Source of the DNA: Gordonia desulfuricans NBRC 100010
Lineage (GTDB): Bacteria; Actinomycetota; Actinomycetes; Mycobacteriales; Mycobacteriaceae
Length of the DNA: 64,000 bases
Assembly: GCF_001485495.1 (NCBI RefSeq)
Contig: NZ_BCNF01000012.1
Span: forward strand, 62,001-126,000
Direction of reading: 5' to 3'
In this document: positions 40,213 through 48,993 of the stretch, piece after piece
Layout: every line of letters begins with the position of its first letter
Numbering within the stretch: the stretch's first letter is position 1
Notes under the pieces: generated by a model
The model's input: only the letters and a program-made list of their open reading frames with translations
The model's database searches: none
Told to the model about the DNA's origin: nothing
Translations under genes and position numbers: made by a program

Positions 40213-40917
40213 ATGGCTGGACGGGTTCTACGAATCGGGATGGTCGACGACCATCGATCACCGATCTGGGGTGTCGAACGCATTCTCGAGGACCAGCTCG
40301 ACCTCGAACTCGTACGCGCCGCGGCGACCGTGGACGAACTGCTCGCCGGGGGCGCGAATCTCGACATCGTGCTCCTCGATCTGCGTCTCGACGACGGCAC
40401 CACCCCGCGCGAGAACGTCAACCGGCTGCGCGACGCGGGGATCGGGGCGGTGGTCTACACCTCCGGTGAGCATCCGGCGCTGCTGCGTTCGGCGGCCAAG
40501 GCCGGTGCGCTCGGCGTGGTCCTGAAGTCGGCCTCCGAAGACGAGATCCGCGCGGCCCTCCGCGCAGCCGGAGAGGGCACCGCGGTGCTGACCACCGAAT
40601 GGGCCGCCGCCATCGACGGCGATCCGGAACTCGCCGCGGTCGACCTGAGTCCGCAGCTGCAGCGGGTCCTCGCGCTGTATGCCTCCGGGGAGACCTCGGC
40701 AAGCGTCGGGGAGGCCCTCGGGGTGACGGCCGAGACCGTCAACGAATACCTCAAACGCATCCGCCAGAAGTACGCCGACGCCGGACGCCCGACGCGCACC
40801 AAGATCGACCTGTACAAGCGGGCCATCGAGGACGGCTGGCTCCCGGTGCCCGAACGCAACCAGTCCGGGGCCGAGGAGCGCGGCCGGCACGGGACCCAGG
40901 ACACCGGATGGCCCTGA
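40213..40917 (+). CDS. Two-component response regulator, NarL/LuxR type
   Basis: 234 residues. The receiver domain has the acidic pair VDD (residues 11-13), the phospho-acceptor Asp56 in IVLLDLRL, a TSG switch and VLKSAS lysine. The C-terminal DNA-binding domain is a LuxR-type helix-turn-helix (SASVGEALGVTAETVNEYLKRIRQKY…GRPTRTK). The gene overlaps the next, a sensor kinase, by 10 bp. Its HTH shares the RIRxKYxxxGRPxxTK end with the stand-alone regulator at 43357, so the two may bind similar sites. Confidence 0.92.
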   Translation: MAGRVLRIGMVDDHRSPIWGVERILEDQLDLELVRAAATVDELLAGGANLDIVLLDLRLDDGTTPRENVNRLRDAGIGAVVYTSGEHPALLRSAAKAGALGVVLKSASEDEIRAALRAAGEGTAVLTTEWAAAIDGDPELAAVDLSPQLQRVLALYASGETSASVGEALGVTAETVNEYLKRIRQKYADAGRPTRTKIDLYKRAIEDGWLPVPERNQSGAEERGRHGTQDTGWP

Positions 40918-42110
40918 CCTCGGTGGCCGTGGGGCGGCGAGAGGCGCGCATCCAGCGGCTGATGGCCCGGTTCGTCGGCGGCGGATTCATCGCCTATCTG
41001 CTGGTGTCGATCGGCGAGTTCGCCTCCACCGCGGTCTTCGTCGCACTGTGGTTCACCCCGGTCGGCGCGATCATTGCCTTCACGCCCGGGATCGTGTTGT
41101 TCGCCTACAGCTTTCGTGATCGACTCGACCAGCGGTTGCTCGCGGCGATCGCCTTGTCCACGACCATCGGGTATCTGATCGCAAGCGGCCTGTGGTTCCT
41201 CGCCTGGGACGGTGTGTCCCGCGATCTCGACCGGGTGTCGTGGCTGATGAGCTTCGGTGGACTGCCCAGCCTCGCCACCGTTCTGGTGCGTCCGTTCCCG
41301 GTCGGCGCGGCGAGCCTGGTGGTGTGCATCTCGGTGTCGACCGTCTCGACCGGACTGGGGCGTGACGGCGACCTCGGGTGGGGCACCGCGACCCAGACGT
41401 TGTGGGGTATCGCCTACAGCTCGGTCTATCTGATCGCCGCCGCGATGGTGCGGCGCACCGGCCGCACCCTCGACCAGACGCGTGAGGCGGCACTCGCCGC
41501 GGCATCGGCGACCGCCGCGACCGCCGCCCGGGACATCGAACGCGCACGATTCGACGCGCTGGTGCACGACCATGTGATCGCCACCCTGCTGGCCGCAGAA
41601 CCCGGCACCGTCGACTGCCGCCTGGCCGCCCAGGCCCGCCGCGCCCTCGACACGCTCGACGATCTGGCACAGTCGCCCGAGATCACCGACCTGTCCCGCG
41701 ACGACGCGGCGGCCCGGCTGCGCGTCACCGTCGCCTCGGTCGACGACGCGGTCGCGGTGCGGATCACCGACCTCCCCGCCGACGGCGAGGTCCGCTACCC
41801 GGTGGAGGTGGTGGCCGCCATCAGCGAGGCCCTCGCCGAAGCCGTCCGCAACAGCGTCCGCCACGGCGGCCCGGAAGCCCAGAGCGCGGTGTTCGTCGAA
41901 CTCGGTGCCGATCACATCCGCGCCGGCGCCGTCGACGACGGCGCCGGGTTCGATCCCGCCGCGGTCCCTCCCGAACGCCTCGGAATAGAGGTGAGCATCC
42001 GGCTGCGGATGGCATCGGTGGCCGGGGGCGGGGCGCGGGTGCGCAGCGAACCCGGCGACGGCACGACCGTCGGTGTCTGGTGGCAGCGGCCCGCGGAGGT
42101 GTGGGAGTGA
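40908..42110 (+). CDS. Membrane sensor histidine kinase, atypical H-box
   Basis: 400 residues, ATG at 40908 within the end of the regulator gene. Residues about 20-180 hold five to six transmembrane helices. The dimerisation helix reads FDALVHDHVIATLL with candidate phospho-His220, resembling the DesK/NarX (HisKA_3) group. The ATP-binding part has the N-box EALAEAVRNSVRHGG, G1 DDGAGFDP and G2 GDGTTVGVWW. It probably phosphorylates the preceding regulator. Its signal is unknown. GTGA overlaps the next gene. Confidence 0.88.
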   Translation: MALTSVAVGRREARIQRLMARFVGGGFIAYLLVSIGEFASTAVFVALWFTPVGAIIAFTPGIVLFAYSFRDRLDQRLLAAIALSTTIGYLIASGLWFLAWDGVSRDLDRVSWLMSFGGLPSLATVLVRPFPVGAASLVVCISVSTVSTGLGRDGDLGWGTATQTLWGIAYSSVYLIAAAMVRRTGRTLDQTREAALAAASATAATAARDIERARFDALVHDHVIATLLAAEPGTVDCRLAAQARRALDTLDDLAQSPEITDLSRDDAAARLRVTVASVDDAVAVRITDLPADGEVRYPVEVVAAISEALAEAVRNSVRHGGPEAQSAVFVELGADHIRAGAVDDGAGFDPAAVPPERLGIEVSIRLRMASVAGGGARVRSEPGDGTTVGVWWQRPAEVWE

Positions 42111-43225
42111 GCGCCGGGACCGGTGGCCCGGACGAGGCATGTGGACGGCGGTGGCGCCGCCCGCGCAACGATGCCTCGACGATCATCGGAATGCAGTCGC
42201 CGGTGGCGTTCGGGGTGATCGTCTGGTTCGCCACCGCGGCGGTCGTGGCCTCCGGTTACGGCAGCGGTGGGGTTCTCGACTGGCCGGTCTTCGGTCTCGG
42301 TCTCGCGCTCTCGGTGCTCGGGGCGGTGGTGTTGCTGCTCGCGCCCCGGGATCCGCTCGCCGTAGGCGCGACCGTCGTCGTCGCCGGACTGCCGTCGGTG
42401 GCGGTGCCGCTGGTGATGATCTCGGTCGAGCCGCCACCGGCAATAGCGTTCGGGGTGGTCAGTGGATGTGTGTCGGCCACCCTGGCATTCCTGTGTGTCC
42501 GCGGGCGGGTGCTGGCCGCATGGATCGGATTCGTCGCCTCGGTCGTGGTGTCGGTGGTGGCCGGTCTCTTCCTCACCGGGACGCAGGCGTGGCTGAGTTC
42601 GGAGATCCCCGGTATCGCGGTGTTGCTGATGTCGACGCTGTTCGCGACGATCATCCGCCCGGCCGCCCGCGAGATCTATGCGTTGCGGGCCCAGACGCTG
42701 CGGGAGGTGACCGAGGAGGCCGCCACCCGTGCCACGCTCACCGAACGCGACGTACAACTGGCCCGGCTCGACGAGCAGGCGCGCGTCCTGCTCGAACGTA
42801 TCGCGTCGTCGCAGGTGCTGACCGAGGCCGACACCCTCCGGGCCCGACTGCTCGAGCGGCGCCTGCGTGACGGGATCCGTGCCCCGTCGCTCGACGCCCC
42901 GGACGTGGTGGATGCCGTATGGGCGGCCCGCGAGCGTGGCGTCTCGGTGACCCTGCTCGACGACGCGGGTGACGCCGCGCGTCCCGAGGTGCTGGCCGGT
43001 GTCCGGGCGGTGGTGGTGGAGATCCTGTCCGGTCTGGACGCCGGTGCGGCGGTCACCGTCCGGGTGAGCCCGCCGGGGCGTGATCCGTTCGCCACGATCG
43101 TCATCCGTGAGGGGGACACCAAGAGACGAGTTGATTATCACGTCCTGAGGGACCATTCTGTGGCGACGGTCGGCCTCGGCGATGGCCCCAGAACTGGGGA
43201 CACCCCCGCTGACGTGCGAAAATAG
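42107..43225 (+). CDS. Polytopic membrane protein with kinase-like but degenerate tail
   Basis: 372 residues, GTG at 42107 overlapping the kinase stop (GTGA). Six or so transmembrane helices fill residues 20-185, followed by a coiled region (REVTEEAATRATLTERDVQLARLDEQA) and a soluble domain. The domain arrangement copies the neighbouring kinase, but I see no phospho-histidine box, no NxxxxH/N-box and no DxGxG, so it should not be a kinase. It may be a decayed paralogue or a co-sensor. The last 40 codons carry a regulatory palindrome for the next gene. Confidence 0.75.
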   Translation: MSAGTGGPDEACGRRWRRPRNDASTIIGMQSPVAFGVIVWFATAAVVASGYGSGGVLDWPVFGLGLALSVLGAVVLLLAPRDPLAVGATVVVAGLPSVAVPLVMISVEPPPAIAFGVVSGCVSATLAFLCVRGRVLAAWIGFVASVVVSVVAGLFLTGTQAWLSSEIPGIAVLLMSTLFATIIRPAAREIYALRAQTLREVTEEAATRATLTERDVQLARLDEQARVLLERIASSQVLTEADTLRARLLERRLRDGIRAPSLDAPDVVDAVWAARERGVSVTLLDDAGDAARPEVLAGVRAVVVEILSGLDAGAAVTVRVSPPGRDPFATIVIREGDTKRRVDYHVLRDHSVATVGLGDGPRTGDTPADVRK

Positions 43226-43259
43226 TTGAGGGTGCAAGTGTGGTCCCCCTTTAGGGGAC
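43186..43259 (+). promoter_or_regulatory. Two GC-rich palindromes before the LuxR-type gene
   Basis: CCCCA-GAAC-TGGGG at 43186-43199 and GTCCCC-CTTTA-GGGGAC at 43243-43259, about 58 bp centre to centre. Both share CCCC/GGGG half-sites. The second lies just before a promoter-like pair and could be an operator or a weak terminator for the upstream operon. Confidence 0.45.
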
Positions 43260-43261
43260 TG

Positions 43262-43288
43262 TTGCAAGACTGAGCGGCACCTTAAAAT
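43262..43288 (+). promoter_or_regulatory. Promoter for the stand-alone LuxR-type regulator
   Basis: TTGCAA (43262-43267), 15-bp spacer, TAAAAT (43283-43288), an AT-rich island in GC-rich DNA. The spacer is short for a sigma-70-type promoter. Confidence 0.4.
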
Positions 43289-43356
43289 AACCTGTGACGA
43301 ACCCAGTCAGAAGGTGAGTGGTCGGCCCCGCGACCACCGGAACAGGAGGACTTACG

Positions 43357-43788
43357 GTGACGACCGCAAGTACCGATATCCCGGTTTCCCCCGCACGTGT
43401 GCCCGGACGGGCCCTACCCCAGTCGCGTCAGCCGATGCGCCAGCCGGTGACCCGCATCGCGGACTACCGTCGTCCCCACTATGAGCGCCCCATCCCCGGG
43501 CGGCCCGTCGCACCGGGCGTCGAGCGCCAGCAGCCGGTCGTGCCGACGGCACCGCCGCTGCGCAAACCGAAGCTCTCGCGCCGCGAGGTCGAGGTGCTGA
43601 TGGCGTGGCTCGCAGCCGACTCCAAGGAGGAAGCCGCCGAGGCGCTGTTCATCGCGGCATCGACGGTCAGCACCCACCTGGCCCGCATCCGCGCCAAGTA
43701 CACCGCAGTCGGGCGTCCCGCCCCCACCAAGACGCACCTGCTCGCGCGGGCGCTGCAGGACGGGATCACCCGCCTCGAGGACTGGTGA
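43357..43788 (+). CDS. Stand-alone LuxR-type DNA-binding regulator
   Basis: 143 residues, GTG 43357 with AGGAGGA 6 nt upstream. The first 75 residues are Pro/Arg/Gln-rich and without a recognisable receiver domain. The C-terminal part (LSRREVEVLMAWLAADSKEE…AASTVSTHLARIRAKY) is a LuxR-type helix-turn-helix ending GRPAPTK, close to that of the response regulator at 40213. Without a receiver it probably acts constitutively or by abundance. Its stop overlaps the end of the convergent CoA-transferase gene by 23 bp. Confidence 0.88.
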   Translation: MTTASTDIPVSPARVPGRALPQSRQPMRQPVTRIADYRRPHYERPIPGRPVAPGVERQQPVVPTAPPLRKPKLSRREVEVLMAWLAADSKEEAAEALFIAASTVSTHLARIRAKYTAVGRPAPTKTHLLARALQDGITRLEDW

Positions 43789-45049
43789 GCCGCTCGTCGA
43801 CGAGCGCGTCCACCACAGGGTTGTCGGCCCCGACCGCACGGATCGGGTGACCGCCGACCAGCGGCACAGACGGCCGGGTCTCACCGAGACCCGGCCGTCG
43901 CTCTGTCTGCGGGCCATGGATCGGTGGCTTCTGTGTTCGGGGGTCGTGACGGGGCGAGAGCGCCCCGGCACCGGGTCCGGTCGTCCCGCAGGCGGCGTGA
44001 CGTGCCGCCACCGCCGACAACGCCACGTCGATCAGCCGCCCGCCACCGCCGTCGAGGGCCTCCGCCACCAGCCGCGCCGACTCGATCCCGGTGAGCGGGT
44101 CGGCGATCGCATCGGCACAGAACACCGGGCCGCGCGGGGTGTGGCCGACCAGCCCACCGGCCACCGCCGCGTCGTCGCCGAAGCCGACCCACTGTGCCGC
44201 CTCGTTCTCGGCTCCATGTGCGGTGATCCGCAGCCACACCTGACCGGGACGCGGCGCCAGACCATCGGCGTCGAGCCCATACCGGGCCAGGGCCCGCGGG
44301 CGTGAGGCCTCGATGACGACGTCGGCGGCCTGCAGGAGCCGCGCCACCGCGGCGGGATCTCGCGAGAAGTCGGCCGCATAGGTGAGTTTCGGCCCGTTCA
44401 TCCAGGTGAAGAACTCCGGATTCCCGCGCCGCGTACCGTCCGGGCGCGTCACGCCCTCCACCTTCACCACCGTCGCTCCGGCATCGGCGAGCAGCCGACC
44501 GCACAGCGGTCCCGCCCAGAGCGACGAGAGATCGGCCACGAGGAGATCGCCCATCGGGCGGTGCGCCCGTGTCGTGCCGCGGGATCGGATGGGGGTCGGG
44601 GCCGGGGTGACCTCACCGAGAACCGCCGCGGCCAGTCCGAGCAGTCGTGCTCGCGCCACGAACTCGGCGGCGTCTGACTCGGCGACCGCGGCCTCCACAT
44701 GAGGCCAGACATCGGTGTTCTCGAGGGGATGCCGGAGAAGTGCCGGGATCAGATCGACGTCGTCGGGGCGGGGGAGCGACAGCGCACACCACGTGTCGCG
44801 GGCGGCGATCAGACGGGCGGCGCCACCCGCCGAGATCCGGCCGCCGCGCCGGAAACCGGTGAGTGCGGCTCGGCCGCTGAGGAATTCGGCGGCGTCGGGG
44901 TGCGATGCGCGCACGCCGGTGAGCGTGCGGAAACGGTCGAGGTTGGCCTGGGCGCGATCGAGCAGTGGGGCGCAGCTGTGATCGGGCGGGCCGTCGGGAT
45001 CGCCGGTGAGGAAGGCCAGGCCGGACTGTTCCCACCGGTCACCGGTCAT
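43766..45049 (-). CDS. CaiB/BaiF (family III) CoA-transferase
   Basis: 427 residues, ATG 45049 with AAGGAGA upstream. The N-terminal 160 residues are less conserved. From about residue 165 the typical family III sequence appears: LLVADLSSLWAGPLCGRLLADAGATVVKVEGVTRPDG (the aspartate of the catalytic region should lie after VRPDG), GFGDDAAVAGGL, and DPLTGIESARLVAEAL. Such enzymes move CoA between carboxylic acids. Divergent from the amidohydrolase gene with only 48 bp between starts. Possible catabolic role, substrate unknown. Confidence 0.85.
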   Translation of the reverse strand: MTGDRWEQSGLAFLTGDPDGPPDHSCAPLLDRAQANLDRFRTLTGVRASHPDAAEFLSGRAALTGFRRGGRISAGGAARLIAARDTWCALSLPRPDDVDLIPALLRHPLENTDVWPHVEAAVAESDAAEFVARARLLGLAAAVLGEVTPAPTPIRSRGTTRAHRPMGDLLVADLSSLWAGPLCGRLLADAGATVVKVEGVTRPDGTRRGNPEFFTWMNGPKLTYAADFSRDPAAVARLLQAADVVIEASRPRALARYGLDADGLAPRPGQVWLRITAHGAENEAAQWVGFGDDAAVAGGLVGHTPRGPVFCADAIADPLTGIESARLVAEALDGGGGRLIDVALSAVAARHAACGTTGPGAGALSPRHDPRTQKPPIHGPQTERRPGLGETRPSVPLVGGHPIRAVGADNPVVDALVDERLTSPRGG

Positions 45050-45097
45050 CGAGGTCTCCTTCGCCGTCGCCGATCACGCTACCGGTAGGTTGACCGG

Positions 45098-46501
45098 ATG
45101 GATGCGGGTGTGGTGATCGAGCGGGCCGACCTCGGGCGCTCCGCCACGCTCGACATCCGGATCGCACGCGCACCGGGCGGCGACCGGGTCATCGACGCCG
45201 TCGGCGCCGGGATACGAAGGCCCGGTGACGAGGTCGTCGATGCGGCCGGAGCCGCGGTGATCCCCGCCTTCACCGACCACCACCTGCATCTGCATGCGAT
45301 GGCGGCGGTGTCGACGTCGGTGCACTGCGGCCCGCCCACGGTCACCGACCGCACCGCGCTGGCCACCGCGCTGCACACCGCCCCTGCGGGACCCGACGGA
45401 TGGGTGCGGGGTGTGGGATACGTCGAATCGGTGGCTGGTGACCTCACGACCACCGAACTCGACCGGATCGAACCGGGCCGGCCGGTTCGGATCCAGCACC
45501 GCAGCGGAGCGCTGTGGATGCTCAACACCGCCGCGCTGCGCGCCGCCGGGATCGTCGCGGGCAGCCATCCCGGGGTGGAGGTGGACGCCGAGGGTCTACC
45601 CACCGGCCGCGTGTGGCGCGCCGACGACTGGCTGCGATGGCGGCTCCCGCGGTCGGGGCCACCGGATCTCACCGATGTCGGACGGCGCCTGCACGACCTC
45701 GGGATCGTCGAATCCACCGATGCCACTCCAGATCTCGACGAGCACAGGCTCGGTGCGCTGATCCGGGCGGTCGACGACGGGCTGGTGACCGGCCGGCTGC
45801 ACCTGCTCGGGGTTCCCGTCGGGCGCCGGCTGGATCATCCGCGGATCACGGTGGGGCCGTACAAGATCGTCATCGCCGACTCGGACCTCCCCGACCTCGA
45901 CGATCTGGTCGCACGGATCGCCGCGGCACACGCCGACCATCGGTCGGTCGCGGTGCACTGCGTCAGTCGTGTCGCCTTCGCGCTGCTGCTCGCCGCCTGG
46001 GAGATCGCCGGGGTCAGGCCGGGAGACCGCATCGAGCACGCAGGCATGGTGCCCGCGGAAGGCGGCGAACTGCTGGCGCGACTCGGAGTCGTCGTCGTCA
46101 CCCAGCCCGGCTTCCTCCCGCATCGCGGAGACGACTTCCTCGACGGCACACCGCAAGCCGAGCACGCAGATCTCTACCGCTGCGGGTCACTGATCCGTGC
46201 CGGGGTGCCCGTGGCCCTCAGCAGTGATGCACCCTATGGCCCGCTCGACCCATGGCAGACGATCGCCGCGGCCACCGAACGCCGGACCGCGAGCGGACGG
46301 GTCGTCGGCGACACCGGTGAGCGGATCGGCGTCGCGCAGGCCGTCGCCGCACACTGCACCCCCGCCGCCCGGCCCGACGGTCCGCCGCGGCGCGTACAGG
46401 TCGGCGATCCGGGTGACCTGCTGATCCTCGATCGCCCGTGGGCCGATGTCGTCGCCGCGCCCGGGGACGTCCGGGTGGATCGGGTGACAGCGACTCGTTG
46501 A
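45098..46501 (+). CDS. Amidohydrolase family 3 protein
   Basis: 467 residues, ATG 45098. The metal motif DHHLHLH lies at residues 60-66; later features are VHCVSR, GDRIEHAG and SSDAPYGPLDPW, all typical of YtcJ-like amidohydrolases. It should hydrolyse C-N bonds in a metal-dependent manner. It shares a very short divergent promoter region with the CoA-transferase gene, so the two may be co-regulated. Family members vary widely in substrate, which cannot be told here. The 206-bp gap after the gene shows only two direct GTCGGTTGAG copies. Confidence 0.88.
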   Translation: MDAGVVIERADLGRSATLDIRIARAPGGDRVIDAVGAGIRRPGDEVVDAAGAAVIPAFTDHHLHLHAMAAVSTSVHCGPPTVTDRTALATALHTAPAGPDGWVRGVGYVESVAGDLTTTELDRIEPGRPVRIQHRSGALWMLNTAALRAAGIVAGSHPGVEVDAEGLPTGRVWRADDWLRWRLPRSGPPDLTDVGRRLHDLGIVESTDATPDLDEHRLGALIRAVDDGLVTGRLHLLGVPVGRRLDHPRITVGPYKIVIADSDLPDLDDLVARIAAAHADHRSVAVHCVSRVAFALLLAAWEIAGVRPGDRIEHAGMVPAEGGELLARLGVVVVTQPGFLPHRGDDFLDGTPQAEHADLYRCGSLIRAGVPVALSSDAPYGPLDPWQTIAAATERRTASGRVVGDTGERIGVAQAVAAHCTPAARPDGPPRRVQVGDPGDLLILDRPWADVVAAPGDVRVDRVTATR

Positions 46502-46707
46502 GTCGGGATCACCCCTCGTCGGCGTCACCCGGCGTCGGTTGAGTCCGCTGTCGGTTGAGCACAGTGCCTGCAGGTCAGGCTGACCGCAGGGCACTTCCGG
46601 CGGTTCACCACTGACGTCATCGGGCGTTCACCCGGCGAGCGAGATGCCCACACCGGTGACGTAGGCACGATCAGCGAGGAGAACGATGTCTCCGGTCGGC
46701 ACGGGGC

Positions 46708-47675
46708 TCAGCCCGCATCGTCGACCACATCATCCACGAGACCCCACTCCAACGCCGTCGACGCATCGATGGAGTGGCCGGACAGTACCAGGTAGGCGCT
46801 GCGCCAACGGCCGATCCGTCGGGAGATGCTGTACGTTCCACCCGCGCCGGGGACCAGTCCGACACTGAGTTCGGGAAGCCCGAGCCGTGCATCCCGGTGG
46901 GCGGTCACGCGTCCGCAGTAGGCCGCCATCTCCAGGCCGCTGCCGAGGACCTGGCCGTGCACGATGGCGCGGCAGCGGGAGCCGAGGCGCCCGCGGAGGG
47001 CGTCGAGCGCGAGTGCCGGACTGTGTCGTGTCCGGGCGAGGTGAGACGCTGCCGGATTCTCGAAGGCGCCGACTCGGCCAGATCGCCACCGCTGCAAAAC
47101 GATCGCCCGGCGCCCCGGATCTCGACGTCGGTGATCGAGGTGTCGAGTTGTGCGACGGTGAGCGCCTCCAGTAGCCGGATACGCATGGCGTCGGTGAAGG
47201 CGTTGTGGCGGTACGGGCGGTTGAACAGGATGCGCAGTGCATCGCCGTCCCGCTCATAGACGACGGGTTCCTCAGGGTCGGTGGCGATCCGGGTCGGTCC
47301 GCGCTCGGCCATCCACTGCGCGAACTCGGGGCCGGACTGCAGCGTGGAATACGCCAACGACTCCGTCACCAGCGCCGGCCGGACATCACCGTCGGTGTTG
47401 ACCACCCGGAACACGTCCGCGGTGGTCGCCGCGGTGATCGGCATCCGGGTACAGCCGGATTCGATCACGGCGAGGGAGTCGTCGATGGAGTCCACCCGAA
47501 CACAACGGGGGTCATCGGTGGGCGATTCGGTGAGCGTGAAAGACGCCAGACCGAGCCAGTACGGCGAGGGCGGCCGGTCGGTGTCGGTGATGACCGCCAC
47601 GATCGGTGGTGCCAGTGACGTGACCGGCGGCAACTCCGGATCGGGGGGTGAATGTGCGTCGACGACGTGGATCAT
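46708..47675 (-). pseudogene. Enoyl-CoA hydratase/isomerase, frameshifted
   Basis: The first part (start near ATG 47675) reads through a long N-terminal extension into YERDGDALRILFNRPYRHNAFTD and GRSFCSGGDLAE, the oxyanion-hole region. The frame then breaks near 47072: the expected GAG TTC GGC is GAG T-C GGC, a one-base loss. The second part continues perfectly in the next frame: GAFENPAASHLARTRHS…VHGQVLGSGLEMAAYC…LGLPELSVGLVPGAGGTYSISRRIG, ending VDDVVDDAG and a TGA at 46710-46708. The C-terminus is also shorter than usual. Either a recent inactivation or a sequencing error; the rest is well kept. Confidence 0.85.
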
Positions 47676-48069
47676 GCCCGGCACCGGTCCCGTCCGGGAG
47701 ACAAGGTCATGTCCGGATGGTAGTCGGACGCACGAGGGTGATCTGCAGATCGACGGCAGTGTGGCGCAAACGTCGGCCAAGGGCCTGCCGACGTCGAGGC
47801 ACGGCATGGACGCGCACAGCCGCGGTGGGACGTCGTGGGAGCGATCTACCCCGCGGGACAGGGCAGTCCTCGGTGTGGAGCCTCCTCGAGGAGGTCACGC
47901 CGACCGCGGCGGTCGTCGCCGGCCGTCCACGCCGATCGTGGCGCTCTTTCATGCTGCGAGTCACGGGCGGTCGACCGCGAACACGGTTCGAACCTGACGA
48001 GAATTGGATTCTCATCGGCGGTGAGAGATCATCTTCGGAGCGCTCGGATACCGGCCGTCGGACCTGGAT
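47676..48069. other. Gene-free stretch upstream of the ribosomal block
   Basis: No convincing gene on either strand. It holds one perfect palindrome, GAGAAT-TGG-ATTCTC at 47999-48013, about 57 bp before the rplN -35 box, which could be an operator. Confidence 0.6.
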
Positions 48070-48099
48070 TTGGTTCCGACCTGCGGTTTCCCCTACACT
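48070..48099 (+). promoter_or_regulatory. Promoter for rplN-rplX-rplE-rpsZ
   Basis: TTGGTT (48070-48075), 18-bp spacer, TACACT (48094-48099). Transcription from here would give a leader of about 200 nt before rplN, so this detached block has its own promoter. Confidence 0.55.
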
Positions 48100-48112
48100 T
48101 GACGGGTTGCCT

Positions 48113-48130
48113 GCGGTACGCGAGTACTGC
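48113..48130 (+). promoter_or_regulatory. Leader hairpin with GCGA tetraloop
   Basis: GCGGTAC-GCGA-GTACTGC: a 7-bp stem (one G-U pair) closed by a GNRA tetraloop, only a few bases after the predicted transcript start. A candidate element for control of the ribosomal protein operon or for mRNA stability. Confidence 0.4.
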
Positions 48131-48304
48131 GAATCGGCACACGAACCCACTGGGATGGCCCGCTACCTGCGGAAAGTCCAAGGCAGGCGTGTGCTCGGTG
48201 GCAACAGACCGTGTGCGCCTGGGTCGGAAATCCGGCGCACAGATGCGGTGGATCGTGCAAGCGGTCCGGCGCATCGACGACATCCAGGTCAAGGAGAGAA
48301 TCGA

Positions 48305-48673
48305 GTGATTCAGCAGGAGTCTCGCCTGCGGGTCGCCGACAACACCGGGGCAAAGGAAATCCTTTGCATCCGCGTGCTGGGCGGCTCGTCTCGGCGCTAC
48401 GCCAGCATTGGTGACGTCATCGTCGCCACCGTCAAGGACGCGATCCCTGGCGGCAACGTGAAGAAGGGCGAGGTCGTCAAGGCCGTCGTCGTGCGCACCA
48501 CCAAGGAGCGCCGCCGCCCGGACGGAAGCTACATCCGCTTCGACGAGAACGCTGCCGTCATCCTCAAGGGTGAGAGCGATCCCCGCGGTACCCGCATCTT
48601 CGGCCCGGTCGGCCGTGAGCTGCGTGAGAAGAAGTTCATGAAGATCGTGTCGCTGGCACCGGAGGTGATCTGA
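48305..48673 (+). CDS. rplN: 50S ribosomal protein L14
   Basis: 122 residues, the normal L14 length, starting GTG 48305 with AAGGAGAG 6 nt upstream: [28 protein letters not shown]… It binds 23S rRNA near the L19 bridge to the small subunit. It is first in a four-gene block with one-base gaps. The genes normally preceding it in the S10/spc cluster (rpmC-rpsQ) are not here, as also seen in mycobacteria where other genes intervene. Confidence 0.98.
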   Translation: MIQQESRLRVADNTGAKEILCIRVLGGSSRRYASIGDVIVATVKDAIPGGNVKKGEVVKAVVVRTTKERRRPDGSYIRFDENAAVILKGESDPRGTRIFGPVGRELREKKFMKIVSLAPEVI

Positions 48674-48674
48674 C

Positions 48675-48992
48675 ATGAAGGTGCACAAGGGTGACACCGT
48701 GATCGTCATCTCGGGCAAGGACAAGGGCGCCAAGGGCAAGGTCATCCAGGCCTTCCCGAAGGAAGAGCGTGTTCTGGTCGAGGGCGTCAACCGCATCAAG
48801 AAGCACACCGCTGCCTCGGCCAACGAGCGTGGCGCATCCTCGGGCGGCATCGTGACCCAGGAGGCCTCCATCCACGTCTCGAACGTGATGGTCGTCGATT
48901 CCGAGGGCAACCCCACTCGCGTCGGCTACCGCGTCGACGAGGAGACCGGCAAGAAGGTCCGTATCTCGCGCAAGACCGGGAAGGACATCTGA
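48675..48992 (+). CDS. rplX: 50S ribosomal protein L24
   Basis: 105 residues, ATG one base after the rplN stop. It starts [28 protein letters not shown], the KOW motif typical of L24, an early 23S rRNA assembly protein. The lengths and gaps are normal. Confidence 0.98.
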   Translation: MKVHKGDTVIVISGKDKGAKGKVIQAFPKEERVLVEGVNRIKKHTAASANERGASSGGIVTQEASIHVSNVMVVDSEGNPTRVGYRVDEETGKKVRISRKTGKDI

Positions 48993-48993
48993 C

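Noticed and set aside
47648-48304. Long N-terminal extension of rplN
   Set aside because: L14 is complete at 122 residues from GTG 48305 with a good ribosome-binding site; the extension covers the promoter and leader.
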